Shown one piece after another: positions 36,185-47,736 of a DNA stretch of 64,000 nt. The translations under genes and the position numbers were made by a program. Source of the stretch: Anthoceros angustus (taxonomy: Eukaryota; Streptophyta; Anthocerotopsida; Anthocerotales; Anthocerotaceae); assembly GCA_010909165.1 (NCBI GenBank), contig VJWM01000003.1:62001-126000 (forward strand). The letters are read 5' to 3'. Numbering within the stretch: the first letter of the stretch is position 1; each line of letters starts with the position of its first letter. The notes below the pieces were generated by a model. It was not told the DNA's origin. It worked only from the letters and a program-made list of their open reading frames with translations, and did not search any database.

Positions 36185-38615
36185 TCAACTAGAAGGCAGG
36201 TCCAGATTTTTTAAGAGCTGTGCCCATCTGGGAGGTTCCTCGTCGAAAATGTAGATGAGAGGCGTGATAAGCACTCCACTACCACCAACCTGCCAATTGT
36301 AACCAAGGACATAAGACAAGCTTTCCTTTTTACTTATGGAAATGTCTGAATTGGCGTTTTGCAATGGAACAGACCTTCCGAAGTTGTTCCACAGCTCGAT
36401 AGAGTTTAGGCTTCTGCACAATAATTGTGACCGCAAAGTACTCCACCTCAACAGATCCAGCCTTTGCAGTGAAAACTGGAGCAACCGTGGGACCCTGTGA
36501 AAAAGAGAGCAGGCCACAGGGAAGCGACAAAAACAAACGTGAGTTGCGTCGGGTGTCTGTGGCTCGTCTCTTTTTGATACAGCCCTGCGATCCGCTAGAG
36601 ATCAGCAAAATCATGTTCCGTCGGTATACTTGTTTGAAATACCTGAAGCCCTGGAAAATCTGTGTTCAGTAGAATCATCCCCGCAACTTCTTCAGTAGAA
36701 TTACCACGCATGTTAACTGTCACCTGTAGATGATATCGACACACAGTCTAAGCTTCAGTGACCTGTCTCATGTACATAGAGCTGGTGCGCAACCAACAGA
36801 AATCGTTTTTCAGAAAGCCGTAGACCGGGAATCAAGAAATCTAATAGCTTTGACATGATTTGACACAGTGCAACGCTTCGTTCTGTCAAGCATTCAAGGC
36901 GCTTCTCACCGCAAACTGATTTCGTGCCCTTAAATGTGCTTCCAAGCGCTCAAGCATTTCACGTGCAGCTTCCAGCACTCCCTTCCTTTCAAGCAAAGAG
37001 CGCCTACTAGCAACAAACACGCCCTACATGCACCAGAATCTGCTATCAGCGTCCAAGACTCATATCCATCAACCATTTCAACTGAACCACTGGGTTTGCA
37101 TCCGGAATTGACCTCACTAGAACAAACTTGGCCGCCGGCAATCTCCTTCAAATTATTTTCCCGCAGTGTTGTTCCACTGCTGATGAGATCCAAAATTCCG
37201 TCGGCGGTGCCCATCTGGCGACGAGAAAGGAACTAGTCAGAGTCTCAAACCAAATTAGATCAAAACACTCAAAAACAGAAGCACAGTCAGGGAACAGCAT
37301 CTTACAGCTGGAGCCGCTTCTAAAGCTCCATCTGCAGTGAGAAGCTGTACATGCTTGAGACCATTCTCCTCCACAAATCTGTTCCCCAACTGCATTCAAA
37401 CCCAGAGACCTTAAGAAGACACATAACCAACATGCACAGGTCTGCATCAAAGGAAAACGCCACATACGTAAGTATAACCAGTCACGATTCTCAAAGGCCT
37501 TTCTGCACTCCACTGTGGCATTGCTGCAAGCTCTTCCAGAGAAGAAATGCCTTCAAAAATCCCATACGTCGGAATCTGGCACAAGCAGAGCAACATGAGC
37601 CAAAGACGTTGCCATACAACTTGATAGCCGGCTTGTCAGCAAACAAGACCTGCGAGATCCAGAAAAACGTACCCCTATTCCCAAGTGGCAATGCCCAAAC
37701 CCGAGAGCCTCATGAATAATCACGAGATCGTCATCATCCTGCCAACACACGAACCTCGCCAATAAACCATCCACCAATCCACCTCCCCACAACGACTCTA
37801 ATTCACAACATCCACATACCTCTCCAAATTCACGAACCATGTCATAGCCAACAATCCCTAAGTCCACATCCCCTGATCGCAGCTTCCGAACCACATCAGA
37901 TGCACGTTGGAACCAGACCTCCACATTATCCAACTGCACACACACAGAACGAGCATGAGACAACTGAGACCAGGAACGCATCACACATCACACAAACGGA
38001 GAGAGTAACAGAACAACAGTCCAAGAAAACAAACCTCAGGGATGTCTGCAATGTACTGCCTTGGATTCTGCTTCCGAACTGACAACTGGCACTCCTGCTC
38101 CAAAATCCGGCACGCCTCAGAACCAGCCTCCAAACCGACACCAGAAGCAAATCACGAAACCAAACACAAACACAAACCTTGAGCAACGAGAGAGTGTCCT
38201 CCGCCATCCGGCCTTTACTCGGCAAGGCCAAGCGGATTGCGGTCCTCTCCGCATCGAAACTCACACGGCCGCCACCTGGTAGTACAGCCTCCGTCACAAC
38301 CTAGTAAATCAGCTGCGATCTCAGTCACATCTGTGCCACCTCAAGCACGCACAATTGCCGAGACGCGTGAGCACACCAACCGGCGGGAGCGGCCCTGCGC
38401 TGCGGCAGGGCGACCGGCGAGGTGGCCTGGCACCGCAGCACCAATGCTGTGTGCCGCCATTTCTCCCTGCTCTGCGCGCATCCCTGCCTTGCCCGCACCC
38501 CGAACAAGGCCGAGGAAGAGGAAGCGAAGGAGCGCGGCAGGCCCGCTCCCTGCTGCCGCAACCCGTCCTGCACCTGCACCCCAGCCTGCACCCCAGCCTG
38601 CACTGCCATCGCCAT
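36185..38615 (-). CDS. HISN1: ATP phosphoribosyltransferase, plastid, 12 exons
   Basis: First and feedback-inhibited enzyme of histidine synthesis, joining ATP and PRPP in the plastid. Minus-strand exons: 38615-38340, 38300-38178, 38115-38035, 37933-37820, 37738-37673, 37575-37468, 37389-37306, 37214-37113, 37023-36910, 36723-36643, 36494-36375 and 36289-36185. Every junction is in phase 0 and they give 457 residues. Residues 1 to about 90 form a plastid leader starting MAMAVQAG. Core landmarks: [70 protein letters not shown] and the PRPP loop [16 protein letters not shown]. The C-terminal regulatory domain (long-form HisG) ends [20 protein letters not shown]. Intron 1 is only 39 bp, so its placement and the exact leader are less certain than the rest. 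Confidence 0.92.
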
Positions 38616-40770
38616 GGCCAGCCACCCGCGCACTGCTTTCTCCCAGACACGGCAGTCTGGCTTGCAATTTCTGCTGCACTCAAATCTCCCCGATGCGGCA
38701 GAAGAATCGTTGTATATTCGCTCTCCTTCGCTCGCTGCCTTTACTACCTTGTTAACTGCAGTCTAAACTTGCCCTTGGACCTCGTTTGCACTTCGCAGTC
38801 TGCGCACCATCCGCTTGCGACAGGTCGAAGATCGCACACCGCAGCCTGTCACCAAGTGCTTTGCTCATGAAAGGAAGGTCAGAGAAACGAACAACAGCCA
38901 GGCAGGCTGTCTTTTGTTGGCTGTTATAGCGATGGTGTACAGCCGCTGTCTCCATCGCAGCCCCCCATATCGCTGTCCTTCCATGGTCGGAGTGATTTCC
39001 TTTCACTGATATAATATTTCATCATTTCACTTAATTTAAAGGTTATCTAAGAACTTTACAAACAGCGTGGATATATTAGGCCCCAAGAACCTTGTAATTG
39101 TTACAAAACTTGAGTGCACAAAACAAATCACAAATATAGAATTTATAATATATTATACAGTCTTCAGAATAAATATCTTAAATTTAATTTCTAGAGACTT
39201 GTGCATAGGGGAGTGGACTATTCTATGTAGAAACTTACAACATTAGAACCCAATCTGCACATGCTTTTATTTAAGGGAGTGACCTATCGGAGTCTTATCA
39301 TAATAGTCTTCAAAATGAAGATATATATAACCCAATTTTGAAGGTTTTTATACAGCGCAATGAACTATTCTAAGTAGAAACCTATCACATTAGAACCCAT
39401 GGGTGGGTTTAGAAGCCTTTATGTAAGGGAGTGACCTATCCAAGTCTTATCATAATATAGTGTGTATTGTGTATTGTATCATGTATCTTGAATAATATTA
39501 TGTATCTAGAGTACAACTTACAAGAGTACTGACTTGCATCCCCAACCCCTATTAAACTAGCCCTAGCACAAGAACCTAAGCTCTCCCATGACGAAAGATG
39601 TGAAGAAGAGAGCATCTTGTTAGGGAAAACTTACCAAGGAGAGAAAAAACGATGCTTAGGAGTCTTCACATTTATGCCCATCCTTTTTGGAACTCTTCTT
39701 CTTCCCATACACCACGTAAAGACTTGAAAAGCTGTCAACGGAAGAACTTTTATAAAACCAAGCGGGCAAGCTTGGGCCAAGGACCCTTATAACTCCTTTG
39801 GCAATTAACTCCCCAAAAACCTATTTGGACAATCGTAACAAATGATTTGAGCTACAAGTTCTCCCTTGGTACAAACACCTAATTTATGTTGTTAGCACGT
39901 TTTGTGGTCATGCTTCTAGTTGTGGGCGTAAGACTTTATTTGTTTCTAGGATTGCGGGCAGCATATGCCTAATTAGGGCTTTATGTGCTTCAATAATAAA
40001 GTCCTTATATCGCTAAGCAAAAGTATAAGTTTATGAGTAAAAAATAAAAATATTATGTTAAACATGTAGAGCATACTAATAAATTATAAATACCATAAAT
40101 CAGATGACTAATTTATTCTATTCTTTTTTAGAAGGATGAGCTTGTCTAGCCAAGGAATACGAAATGGAAACTCACAAACCCTCAATGGAAGGTTGGAGAT
40201 ATGTAAAAGTAGGTCCCATGATATCAAGAAGTGAACTCTCCAAAATAAGTTCAAAGAGGTATGAAATCAAATGAGAGGAATGATGCAAAACCTAGTAGAT
40301 TTGAAGTTTAAAAGTCTTCGAATAGTTCATAGCATAAACAAACTGACACACAATGGAAACACATAAACCATGGAGCCAAGGTTAGAGACATTTAAAACCA
40401 AGTCCCTAGACATTAAAGACCTGAACGTTCTCATGGTTGGGGTGTGGTTCGCCTCAAGTTTTGGGCAAAACCAAAATTGAACCACACCAATTTTGCCCCA
40501 GACAAGTTCATGTACCGAACCATGATTGCTTACGCCATGCACAAACTACGATTCCAACCAACCATGGGCTCGAACCAAAACTTCACTTTTTTTTATCAAT
40601 TTTGACATGAAAATTGATGTGAAGTTTAAACTTCATATATGGTAAAAAGTAAATCTATTAACCTGAGTAAAAAACTATTTTCATCTTCTTTTACCTTACC
40701 AAGGTTGGTTCGAAAAGTCCACACCCCCGACTTCTAAAGTCGACCATTCGTGCAAAGTCTATGACATTGA
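38616..40770. other. HISN1 promoter side, then AT-rich repeat DNA
   Basis: Up to about 39.0 kb the DNA is GC-balanced and includes the HISN1 upstream region. From 39.0 kb it is AT-rich. A block with ttagaaccca, gggagtgacctatc and gagtcttatcataata occurs near 39245-39315 and again near 39391-39460, an old tandem duplication. No coding exon is visible. Confidence 0.45.
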
Positions 40771-40772
40771 AA

Positions 40773-41002
40773 GAGAGGAGCTCAAGCTTCTAACTTGGCA
40801 AATTTAGACACAATGCAAGTTATGCCTCATGCACGGAGCTACCTGCTCAAGTCACACGACAATATGTATATGTGGAGGAGCAAGTTATGTAAGAGAGGAG
40901 CTCAAGCTTCTAACTTGGCAAATTTAGACACAATGCAAGTTATGCCTCATGCATGGAGTTACCTGCTCAAGTCACACAACAATATGTATATGTGGAGGAG
41001 CA
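40773..41002. repeat. Tandem duplication of a 120-bp unit
   Basis: Copies start at 40773 and 40893 with gagaggagctcaagcttc and run through ctcatgca to atgtggaggagca. They differ at very few positions, so the duplication is young. Confidence 0.85.
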
Positions 41003-41041
41003 GCAGGAAATGTCCTGCCACTCGGAGTCAGAACATAAAGA

Positions 41042-41325
41042 AACATATTTTTCACATACTTCTGTCTGCAAATGATATAGAGAACTCATATTTTTCACAT
41101 ACTTCTGTCTGCAAATGATATAGAGAACTCATAGCTTGGTGGATCATAAGTTGGGGATCTTCGTCTTCGTCATCATCTTCATCAACCTATGGGGAAGAGG
41201 CAAGTCTATTCTAGGGCTTATACCTACCTCTAGTCTTGGAGCAAACATGAGTTCATCTTCATCAACCTATGAGGAAGAGGCAAGTCTATTCTTGGGCTTC
41301 TACCTACCTCTAGTCTTGGAGCAAA
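41042..41325. repeat. Two further short tandem duplications
   Basis: A ~47-bp unit (catatttttcacatacttct to gagaactcat) is doubled at about 41043-41132. A ~95-bp unit containing ttcatcaacctatg, ggaagaggcaagtctattct and cttggagcaaacatgag is doubled at about 41172-41330. Both adjoin the 120-bp duplication. Confidence 0.75.
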
Positions 41326-41329
41326 CATG

Positions 41330-42400
41330 AGCTCATTGCATACTATCGTAATGACTAGAATGCAAATATTAATGATAAATAAAATCAATAGCCTCTTATG
41401 CTCGAAAAAGTTATTCATGTGAATAGCCTCTGGTTCTGTTACGAACGAGGTAAAGTTTAGTGATCATAGTTCATTGTGCACATGCTGTGTCTGAATAGAA
41501 TTTAGTATGTATGGTTGAGCATCCTTGTTTTCACGTATGAACCAAATTAAAATGACAGAACCGGGTGGTTCCCAACCATGATCGTTTCGGTTGGGAAGGC
41601 CAACCATGAGTTCGTTTAGGTCATAAGAAAAGAAGTCTCCCACGTAAAGGTCAAAGAGAAGTGGAATTGAGTGAGAGGACTAATGCATAACCAAGTTCAT
41701 ACATTTGAAGGCTAGAAGTCTTCAAATAGTTCATAATGTTTGTCTACTTACTAGATGCTGCCTTTGATAAACTCTGAATCTATTAGGAAGTAAGCAATAA
41801 TGATTAACAAGATGCTTATAAATGTACTGCATATCTAATTTTTCATTCACCTAATCTGCTTCACAACAAGTGGACATCATTAACAATAACAATACTTACT
41901 AGATGCTGCCTTTGACAATCTTACATCTATAAGGAAGTAAGGAAGAATGATGAGCAATATGATTATAAATGTACTCATACTTATTCATTATTTGCCTTAT
42001 CTTCTTTCCAACAATTGAATGAAGCATCATCAACAATATAACCATCACTTCAAATGCTTGCACCTCATTCTAAAGCATATTAGGCACACTCTAATCCCTT
42101 CCTATTTGTATCCTCCTTTTTGTTTTTTCATATTTTTAAATGATATAAAACATAAAAAAGAAGACAATATTTAAAAATAAGCATCTCAAGTTTAGATATA
42201 ACAATAAAACTAGTTTTAGAATAGATACTAATATAAAGAATTAAAAATAAATAAGACTATAACCTAACATAGTACGCATCCTTAAATCATAGAAGTTTGT
42301 ATGTCTAAAGCTTGTGTGGTGAAGCCGCTGGTTGCTGGTTGGAAGTAAAGCCCTAGAAATGGAGGTGGGGCGTGAATCTTCCAAACAGAGGCGTGAATAG
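41330..42400. other. AT-rich DNA with more local duplications
   Basis: A ttactagatgctgcctttga block recurs near 41747 and 41906 along with following taaggaagtaag blocks, giving another ~160-bp duplication. No coding exon or RNA gene is seen. Confidence 0.45.
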
Positions 42401-42811
42401 GGAGGGAGGCCGCCGTGGTGGTATGTTCGTGTATGTATAGGGTTAGAGGTGGGGGGGGCTGAGGGTTAGGGCTAGCCTTGTATACGCTGATTGCTTGCGC
42501 GCTTGCTCTTTCCTTCCTTCCTTCCTTCCCTCCCCTTCCTGTGGCCATCACTTCTCTCTGTTCCAGCGCTCCCGCGAGGCCGGTCGCTCCTGCTGGCCGA
42601 AGGCGCCGCTGCTGCCGCCGCCGCTGCTGCTGCCGCCCTGCTCTGCTGCAGCTGCTGCTGCTGCCGCGAGTACCACTGGTTGCGGAGCCTGGGTCGTGAA
42701 GGCAGCGCGGAGCGCAGTGAAAGAGGCGCGCGGAGCTGAGCGGCGCGGGGAGTGGGAGGAGCGGCAGAGCAGAGAGGCGTGCGGCCTCGCTGCGGAAGGA
42801 AGCAGAGCAGG

Positions 42812-43399
42812 ATGGCGGAGGAGCAGGCTTCGGCCAAGAAGACGGGCAAGGTGAAGTGGTTCAACAGCTCCAAAGGCTTCGGATTCATCACGCCCGACGA
42901 TGGCGGGGAGGACCTGTTCGTGCACCAGACGAGCATCCACGCCGAGGGCTTCCGCTCGCTGCGGGAGGGAGAGCCCGTGGAGTTCGTGGTAGAGCAGGGG
43001 GATGACGGCCGGACCAAGGCCCTGGAGGTGACAGGTCCCAGCGGCGCCTTCGTGCAGGGAGCTCCCCGCCGGGACGGCTTTGGCGGCGGCGGCAGAGGAG
43101 GTGGCGTTGCCGGGAACTTTGCCGGCGCCGGCATCGGCGGCGGTGGAGGTAGAGGACGGGGCCGCGGAGGCCGCGGCGGCTCGTTCGGTACCGGCGGCGG
43201 CGGCGGTGGCGGCGGGGAACGCACCTGCTACAACTGCGGGGAGATCGGGCACATTGCGAGGGACTGCCCGAACGAGAGCTCCGGAAACGGAAGGGGTGGA
43301 GGCGGCGGCGGCGGTGGCGGCGGCGGCCCGAGGAACTGTTACACGTGCGGCGAGGCCGGGCACCTTGCTCGGGACTGCCCCGTCTCGGCGTCCGCGTAG
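42812..43399 (+). CDS. Cold-shock domain protein with two CCHC zinc knuckles
   Basis: A single exon of 195 residues starting [18 protein letters not shown] chose the ATG at 42812 because the cold-shock domain begins just after it; the in-frame ATG at 42752 adds only non-conserved residues. The domain covers about residues 9-76 with RNP1 KGFGFITP and RNP2 DLFVHQT. A Gly/Arg-rich linker follows. Two knuckles are intact: [14 protein letters not shown] and [14 protein letters not shown]. This is the plant CSP/GRP2 class of nucleic-acid chaperones, which melt RNA secondary structure and support cold tolerance and flowering or seed development. The leader has a GCN-repeat tract (42600-42670) and the 3' part of the CDS is GGC-repeat rich, so length variation by slippage is likely. 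Confidence 0.93.
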   Translation: MAEEQASAKKTGKVKWFNSSKGFGFITPDDGGEDLFVHQTSIHAEGFRSLREGEPVEFVVEQGDDGRTKALEVTGPSGAFVQGAPRRDGFGGGGRGGGVAGNFAGAGIGGGGGRGRGRGGRGGSFGTGGGGGGGGERTCYNCGEIGHIARDCPNESSGNGRGGGGGGGGGGGPRNCYTCGEAGHLARDCPVSASA

Positions 43400-45159
43400 G
43401 ATTCCTGTGTTGTAGGAGGTTTCAGGGGAGATCTGAAGCTTCCGGTGTTTTGGTAGGGAAGGAAGAACCTGATCTGAGTGGCACGTCTTTGTTGTGGTTG
43501 GGAGCTCGAGGACGGGTGGCTGCTTTCCTACAGTCTCAGTATATGTTACTTTCGAATTCCTTCGGCTGTCCCCATGTTGTTGATGCGGGCTTGTGATGCT
43601 CCGGCTGTATCGGGAGCTGGCAAGCTTCCTTCGGTGTAGGTTTTTTTTTGTTTGGCAGGGTGGGAAACGTAGGGGAAGGTGAAGCTTTATCTTGGTTTGA
43701 AAACTTCTTGTCTGTGAGGAGTAGGTACGGAGCTGGAGGCGAGTTGAGGATCACCATGGTTTGTGGCGGTCTTACGGCTTCCTTGGGGGCAAGAAGAGTT
43801 AGTGGCAACTCTGGAGAGAAGGGGGTCAGGGGTGACCTGGCTTCGTCTTGAAGCGGCCCTGGGACGAGGGGGATGAAGGAGCGAGTGAGGTGGTAAGGAT
43901 GTGGCGATAGCAGCAGCTGCTGCTGCCGCTTCCTTCCGTACTGCTGGCACGCGGCCTTTGCTGTGGATTTTTCCTTAGGTTTCTTTCTTTGTGTCTGTGG
44001 AGGGTTTGTTCCCCCTTGTCTAAAGACCTCCAAAGTCTCTATGGTTGTGACTCGTCTTAGAGAAGCTTCTCCCGCGTCTTGGATGTTTTCACTTGAGCCG
44101 GGGGGATTGGATCTTTGCAGAGATGGCTAATGTGCAGTCTATGCGGGTCTAGCAGGCACACATTCCTTCCGGAGAGACCATAACGCTGTGAGTCTGTCTG
44201 TGTCGAGATTGTGTGCTGCTCACCCGCCTTGTGTACTTGATGCCCTCTTCCAAGGAGTGGCACCGGGAGACTTGCGTTTTTGGCTGAGTTCCTAGGACTT
44301 TAGGCTTTATTCCATATTTTTGTTCCCGTGTAGTCTGTGACATTCTGGGCTCTGCTTGCCCTGTAAATTGTCATCAATTCAATCTTTGTAGGACCTATTC
44401 TTTTCCACGCAAACTACTTTAACATCATCCTTTTCTTCTCAAGCGTCCCCTTTTGGCCGTCGATTGTTACTGTCTTCCTATCTCTGTCCTGAAGTATCTC
44501 CGTTTCTTGCTGTCCCGGTTCTGCGTACCTTGTGAACTGCATGTGAGGCCGGCACATGCTGGCCCCTTTCCTCAACGTATGAACAGCATACACCAAGGCG
44601 GTACCCATATCGTGCATGGATTGTTCTCTACCGTTTGACCCTTTGTGGTGTCGTGGTGACGTATTCTGGATATGATGTGTAAGGCCTTAGAGACCCTTAT
44701 CTTCGAACCTACTCATAAGGGGTCTGTGGTGTGCCTCTGCCTCTGCCTCTGCCCCTTCCTCCTCGGAGGATTAGATCGCAGAGCCAAGGCAAAGTTATGT
44801 CCACAAACGGCGGTGTCGGGCATCCTCCCATTCTCCCTATGCATGCTCGCCATCGCATCACTCTCTCTGTATGCTGCTGCCCATCTTGGCTTGCTAGGTA
44901 TCAAAGCGACATATCCCCGCCTAATTCCTCAAGGATTAGGTGTGCCTTGAGATGTGGAATGAGGTGTAACTTGATGGACGGACAGACCTAGAAGTATGTG
45001 GTAATGCACATGATGTGAATGTCGTTGTGTTGGGCGGGCCCCCGAATGGTAGGACCGGCCTTGTTGTGTGACCCATTTACCGTGATCAGCGTAGCCCGGC
45101 CAGCTGCAGCGCCTCCGGGAATATATGTGGTGCAAATGGGCTGCTGGGAGAGCCTTGAT
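43400..45159. other. CSP 3' flank and spacer, no gene seen
   Basis: Holds the presumed 3' untranslated region of the cold-shock gene. A gcctctgcctctgcc microsatellite lies near 44735. Reading frames are short, overlap on both strands and show no motif. Confidence 0.4.
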
Positions 45160-46460
45160 TCAGGTGGATGCTACGCTCATGGCATGATGTAGCACTCGGG
45201 ACTCGGAGCGGAAAGATTCTCTCCCTTGGCCACGAATCCGGAGACACGACAAAACCGGGCTCTCATACCATTTGCAGCTCGGCCGGCTGCCTCTTCTGCT
45301 GAAACCCTTCGCATACAGGGCTTCAGTAATACATATAAATGTCGAGTTATATCCGTGCCGAGCGTCACCTGTCAGCACACCGTCCAAACCTGGTTCAAGG
45401 AAACTGTGACAGAGCTTCACAAGTACATATGTATGTAGAAAGCATATGGTAGATGTGCATGTATGTACATATGTACACGGCAGGAGCTTGTAAAGTGTCT
45501 GAACAGTCACGGCGGCCACCAAGTCTGACATGCACAGGCTCCAGCAGCTCCCACAGCATGGAAGGGTCTTAATGACAGGACCAGCTGGGCCGCCGCGCAT
45601 CAATTTCTCCCTCAAGAGAAAACAATAGACTCCCTGAAATAGGATGGATACGTGGAGAACAGGGATACCAGAACCGAGGTTGTGTCCTGCACCTCGGTTT
45701 CCGCATAGCTTGAGGCAGTCAGACATCCAAGGAGACTGAAGACCGATGAAGCAGCATTGGCTATTGATCTCAGATATCCTGTAACCTGCCAGAAAATGAT
45801 CAGTGAGCACCAATGTTGATCATCATCGCTGTAAGTAAAACTACAGCAGTGTGTAAACATCTGGACACTGGAGCGACCACGCATCTATTCCGGCTACATA
45901 AAAAAAGAGGTGGACGCTTCTGTCGTGCTGCGAGTCCCAAGGATTACGTTCCTTCATCGGGATCCTGGAACATCCTCACCAGCAGGACACCTACGAGGTC
46001 CAAAAGCCACATCCAGGATTGCATAACCGTCAACCGTCATGATTGCCACAAAGGAGGCCGCGCCATCTGAATGTGACGGCCTGCTACCTGTGAAGGACAT
46101 ACATCATACACAGAAGAGTGCTCCAGCCTCTGAAACTGAATTCTCGGCCACCGCAACCCGGTGTCACCAGCAAACCATGGGATAATCGAACAATAAAGGA
46201 AACCAAGCGTACGAGAACGCGCATCACGCAAATCTCCAAGTGCAGGCAAGCATTCCTAAAGCGAGAACCGATCCGAACGAGGGAAACCAGGCAAGAGATC
46301 CGGCGATAATCGCTCCGGCAACGCGGAATAGCCACATATCTCATCAGGCCTCGGAGAGCGGAGGAGGCGGTGAGACGTCCCACTGGCAACAATTCGCGTC
46401 TCAATCTCCCAGTTTCCCCGCGCTGAGACTCCGATTGAGAGTGACAGCAGCCGTATTTAA
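45160..46460 (-). other. Possible transcribed region, minus strand, unassigned
   Basis: A TATA-like cttaaatacgg read on the minus strand lies at about 46450-46460. Downstream, an open segment at about 46091-45980 reads AASFVAIMTVDGYAILDVAF after a strong acceptor (ccttcacag) and ends at gtgagg. A second acceptor (tctggcag) at about 45789 opens a further open frame to 45612 or 45160, depending on phase. The segments are protein-like, but I recognise no family and cannot fix the start. It may be a small unknown gene, a noncoding transcript or a relic. Confidence 0.25.
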
Positions 46461-47736
46461 GAGCCTGAATGTGGCCAAGGACAAGGCGTGAAACGCACAA
46501 CCGCAAAATAACATCACTGCAACGGGCGGGAAGGTCGGCACCCTGGCTTAGGCTTCCGTGAAAACAGGTGCGATAGCATTCGGCCTGGGTGCACGGCTAA
46601 GCCTGCCGCTTGCCTCCGCTTAACGAGATGTCCTCGCATGCGGAGGGCCTGGCGGGAGGAGTTTTTCAGTTGTCCGCGTCATGTCTTGAGCTCGAGCGGC
46701 GCCATGGCCGGTGCCGCTTCCACGATCGGCAATTGCCCAGCGGTTTCCGTTGCTGTTGTTGCTGCGGTCCGGTGTCTTTGTTCACCATTGCTGGAGGTAG
46801 GCGGGGAGGCAGGGGATGCGCGTGGGGAGCTTGGCAAATTGGATCGCTGCCGTTGAAGTTTTCCTTCGTACAGCTCAAATTCCTTCTCAATTGCCCCTGG
46901 AGTCCGAGAAGCGGGGAATTGGGCCTTCTGGGTTGTGGTAGATTGATCTTTTGAGCGGTGTTTCTCTTTTTCCTTCAGGAATGTGCCGAGGGAGGATGAC
47001 GGTGAGACATCAACCTGACTCCCTGTAGCGGCTTCGGGCTTGCTTGCCCTCCACCCGGCGTCTTCTGCAGCGGTAGCTCAGCTGCGGGCCCCTCGAGGCG
47101 GGAGGTAAGCCTGTGCAATTAGGTGGGTTCTAGCGACGCGTTTGCTTTTCTTTGCTTCTGGCAGTAAAGGTCGTGCGGTGGGATTGGAGGTTAAGATGAC
47201 TGGAAATGGAAGTTCATTAAGAAGCGTGGCGAGGGACAGGTTCTGTGCACACTGGGATGTACCATGGAGGACGTGAGGTTGCCATGTTTCCTATGGTTTG
47301 AGGACCCCCACTAGCAGAGCCGGACTGCATGGAGGATGGAGTCGGCTCTGCGTTTCAGAGCGGTGGTATCTGCATCTACCATAGCGGTTGCAAATGCTTG
47401 CAACCGTGGGTAGTCGAACTGCTCCTCGGATTTAGCCACGCTGGATGAGATTTTACAGAGCCCTCAATACGTGCAAGGGTTTTGGGTTGTTCGCTAATGT
47501 CTTCGCAGCAAGGAACACTTCAATTCTGTTCTTGACTGCAAAGCCATGGCATGCTGGGGAGCGCTGATGCTTAGATAAATTTATCTGCAGCAGGTGTGAC
47601 GAATGAGGCAGACGGTGTGACACTGGCTTGCAATGTATTTATCTCGGGCTTCATGGACTTTCTGATTCCAGCGTTCCTGGAATTCCGCAGCTGCTTCAGC
47701 TGGTGATATAATGCTGGGTCGCTGAGCACCCCCATC
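46461..47736 (+). other. RDR6 upstream and leader region
   Basis: A pyrimidine tract and acceptor (tttccttcag) at about 46970-46980 follow a possible donor near 46797 (ggtaggc). The RDR6 leader may therefore contain an intron. No other coding exon is recognised. A conserved small-frame role cannot be judged. Confidence 0.35.

Noticed and set aside
42548-43363. 271-codon minus-strand frame across the cold-shock gene
   Set aside because: It is the antisense shadow of a GC-rich, Gly-codon-rich exon, has Ala/Pro-rich content and no motif. The plus-strand protein is fully explained.
45160-45813. 217-codon minus-strand frame read as one gene
   Set aside because: The frame has no ATG near its start that precedes protein-like sequence, and a competing frame of equal quality overlaps it. 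It is kept only as part of a low-confidence transcribed region.
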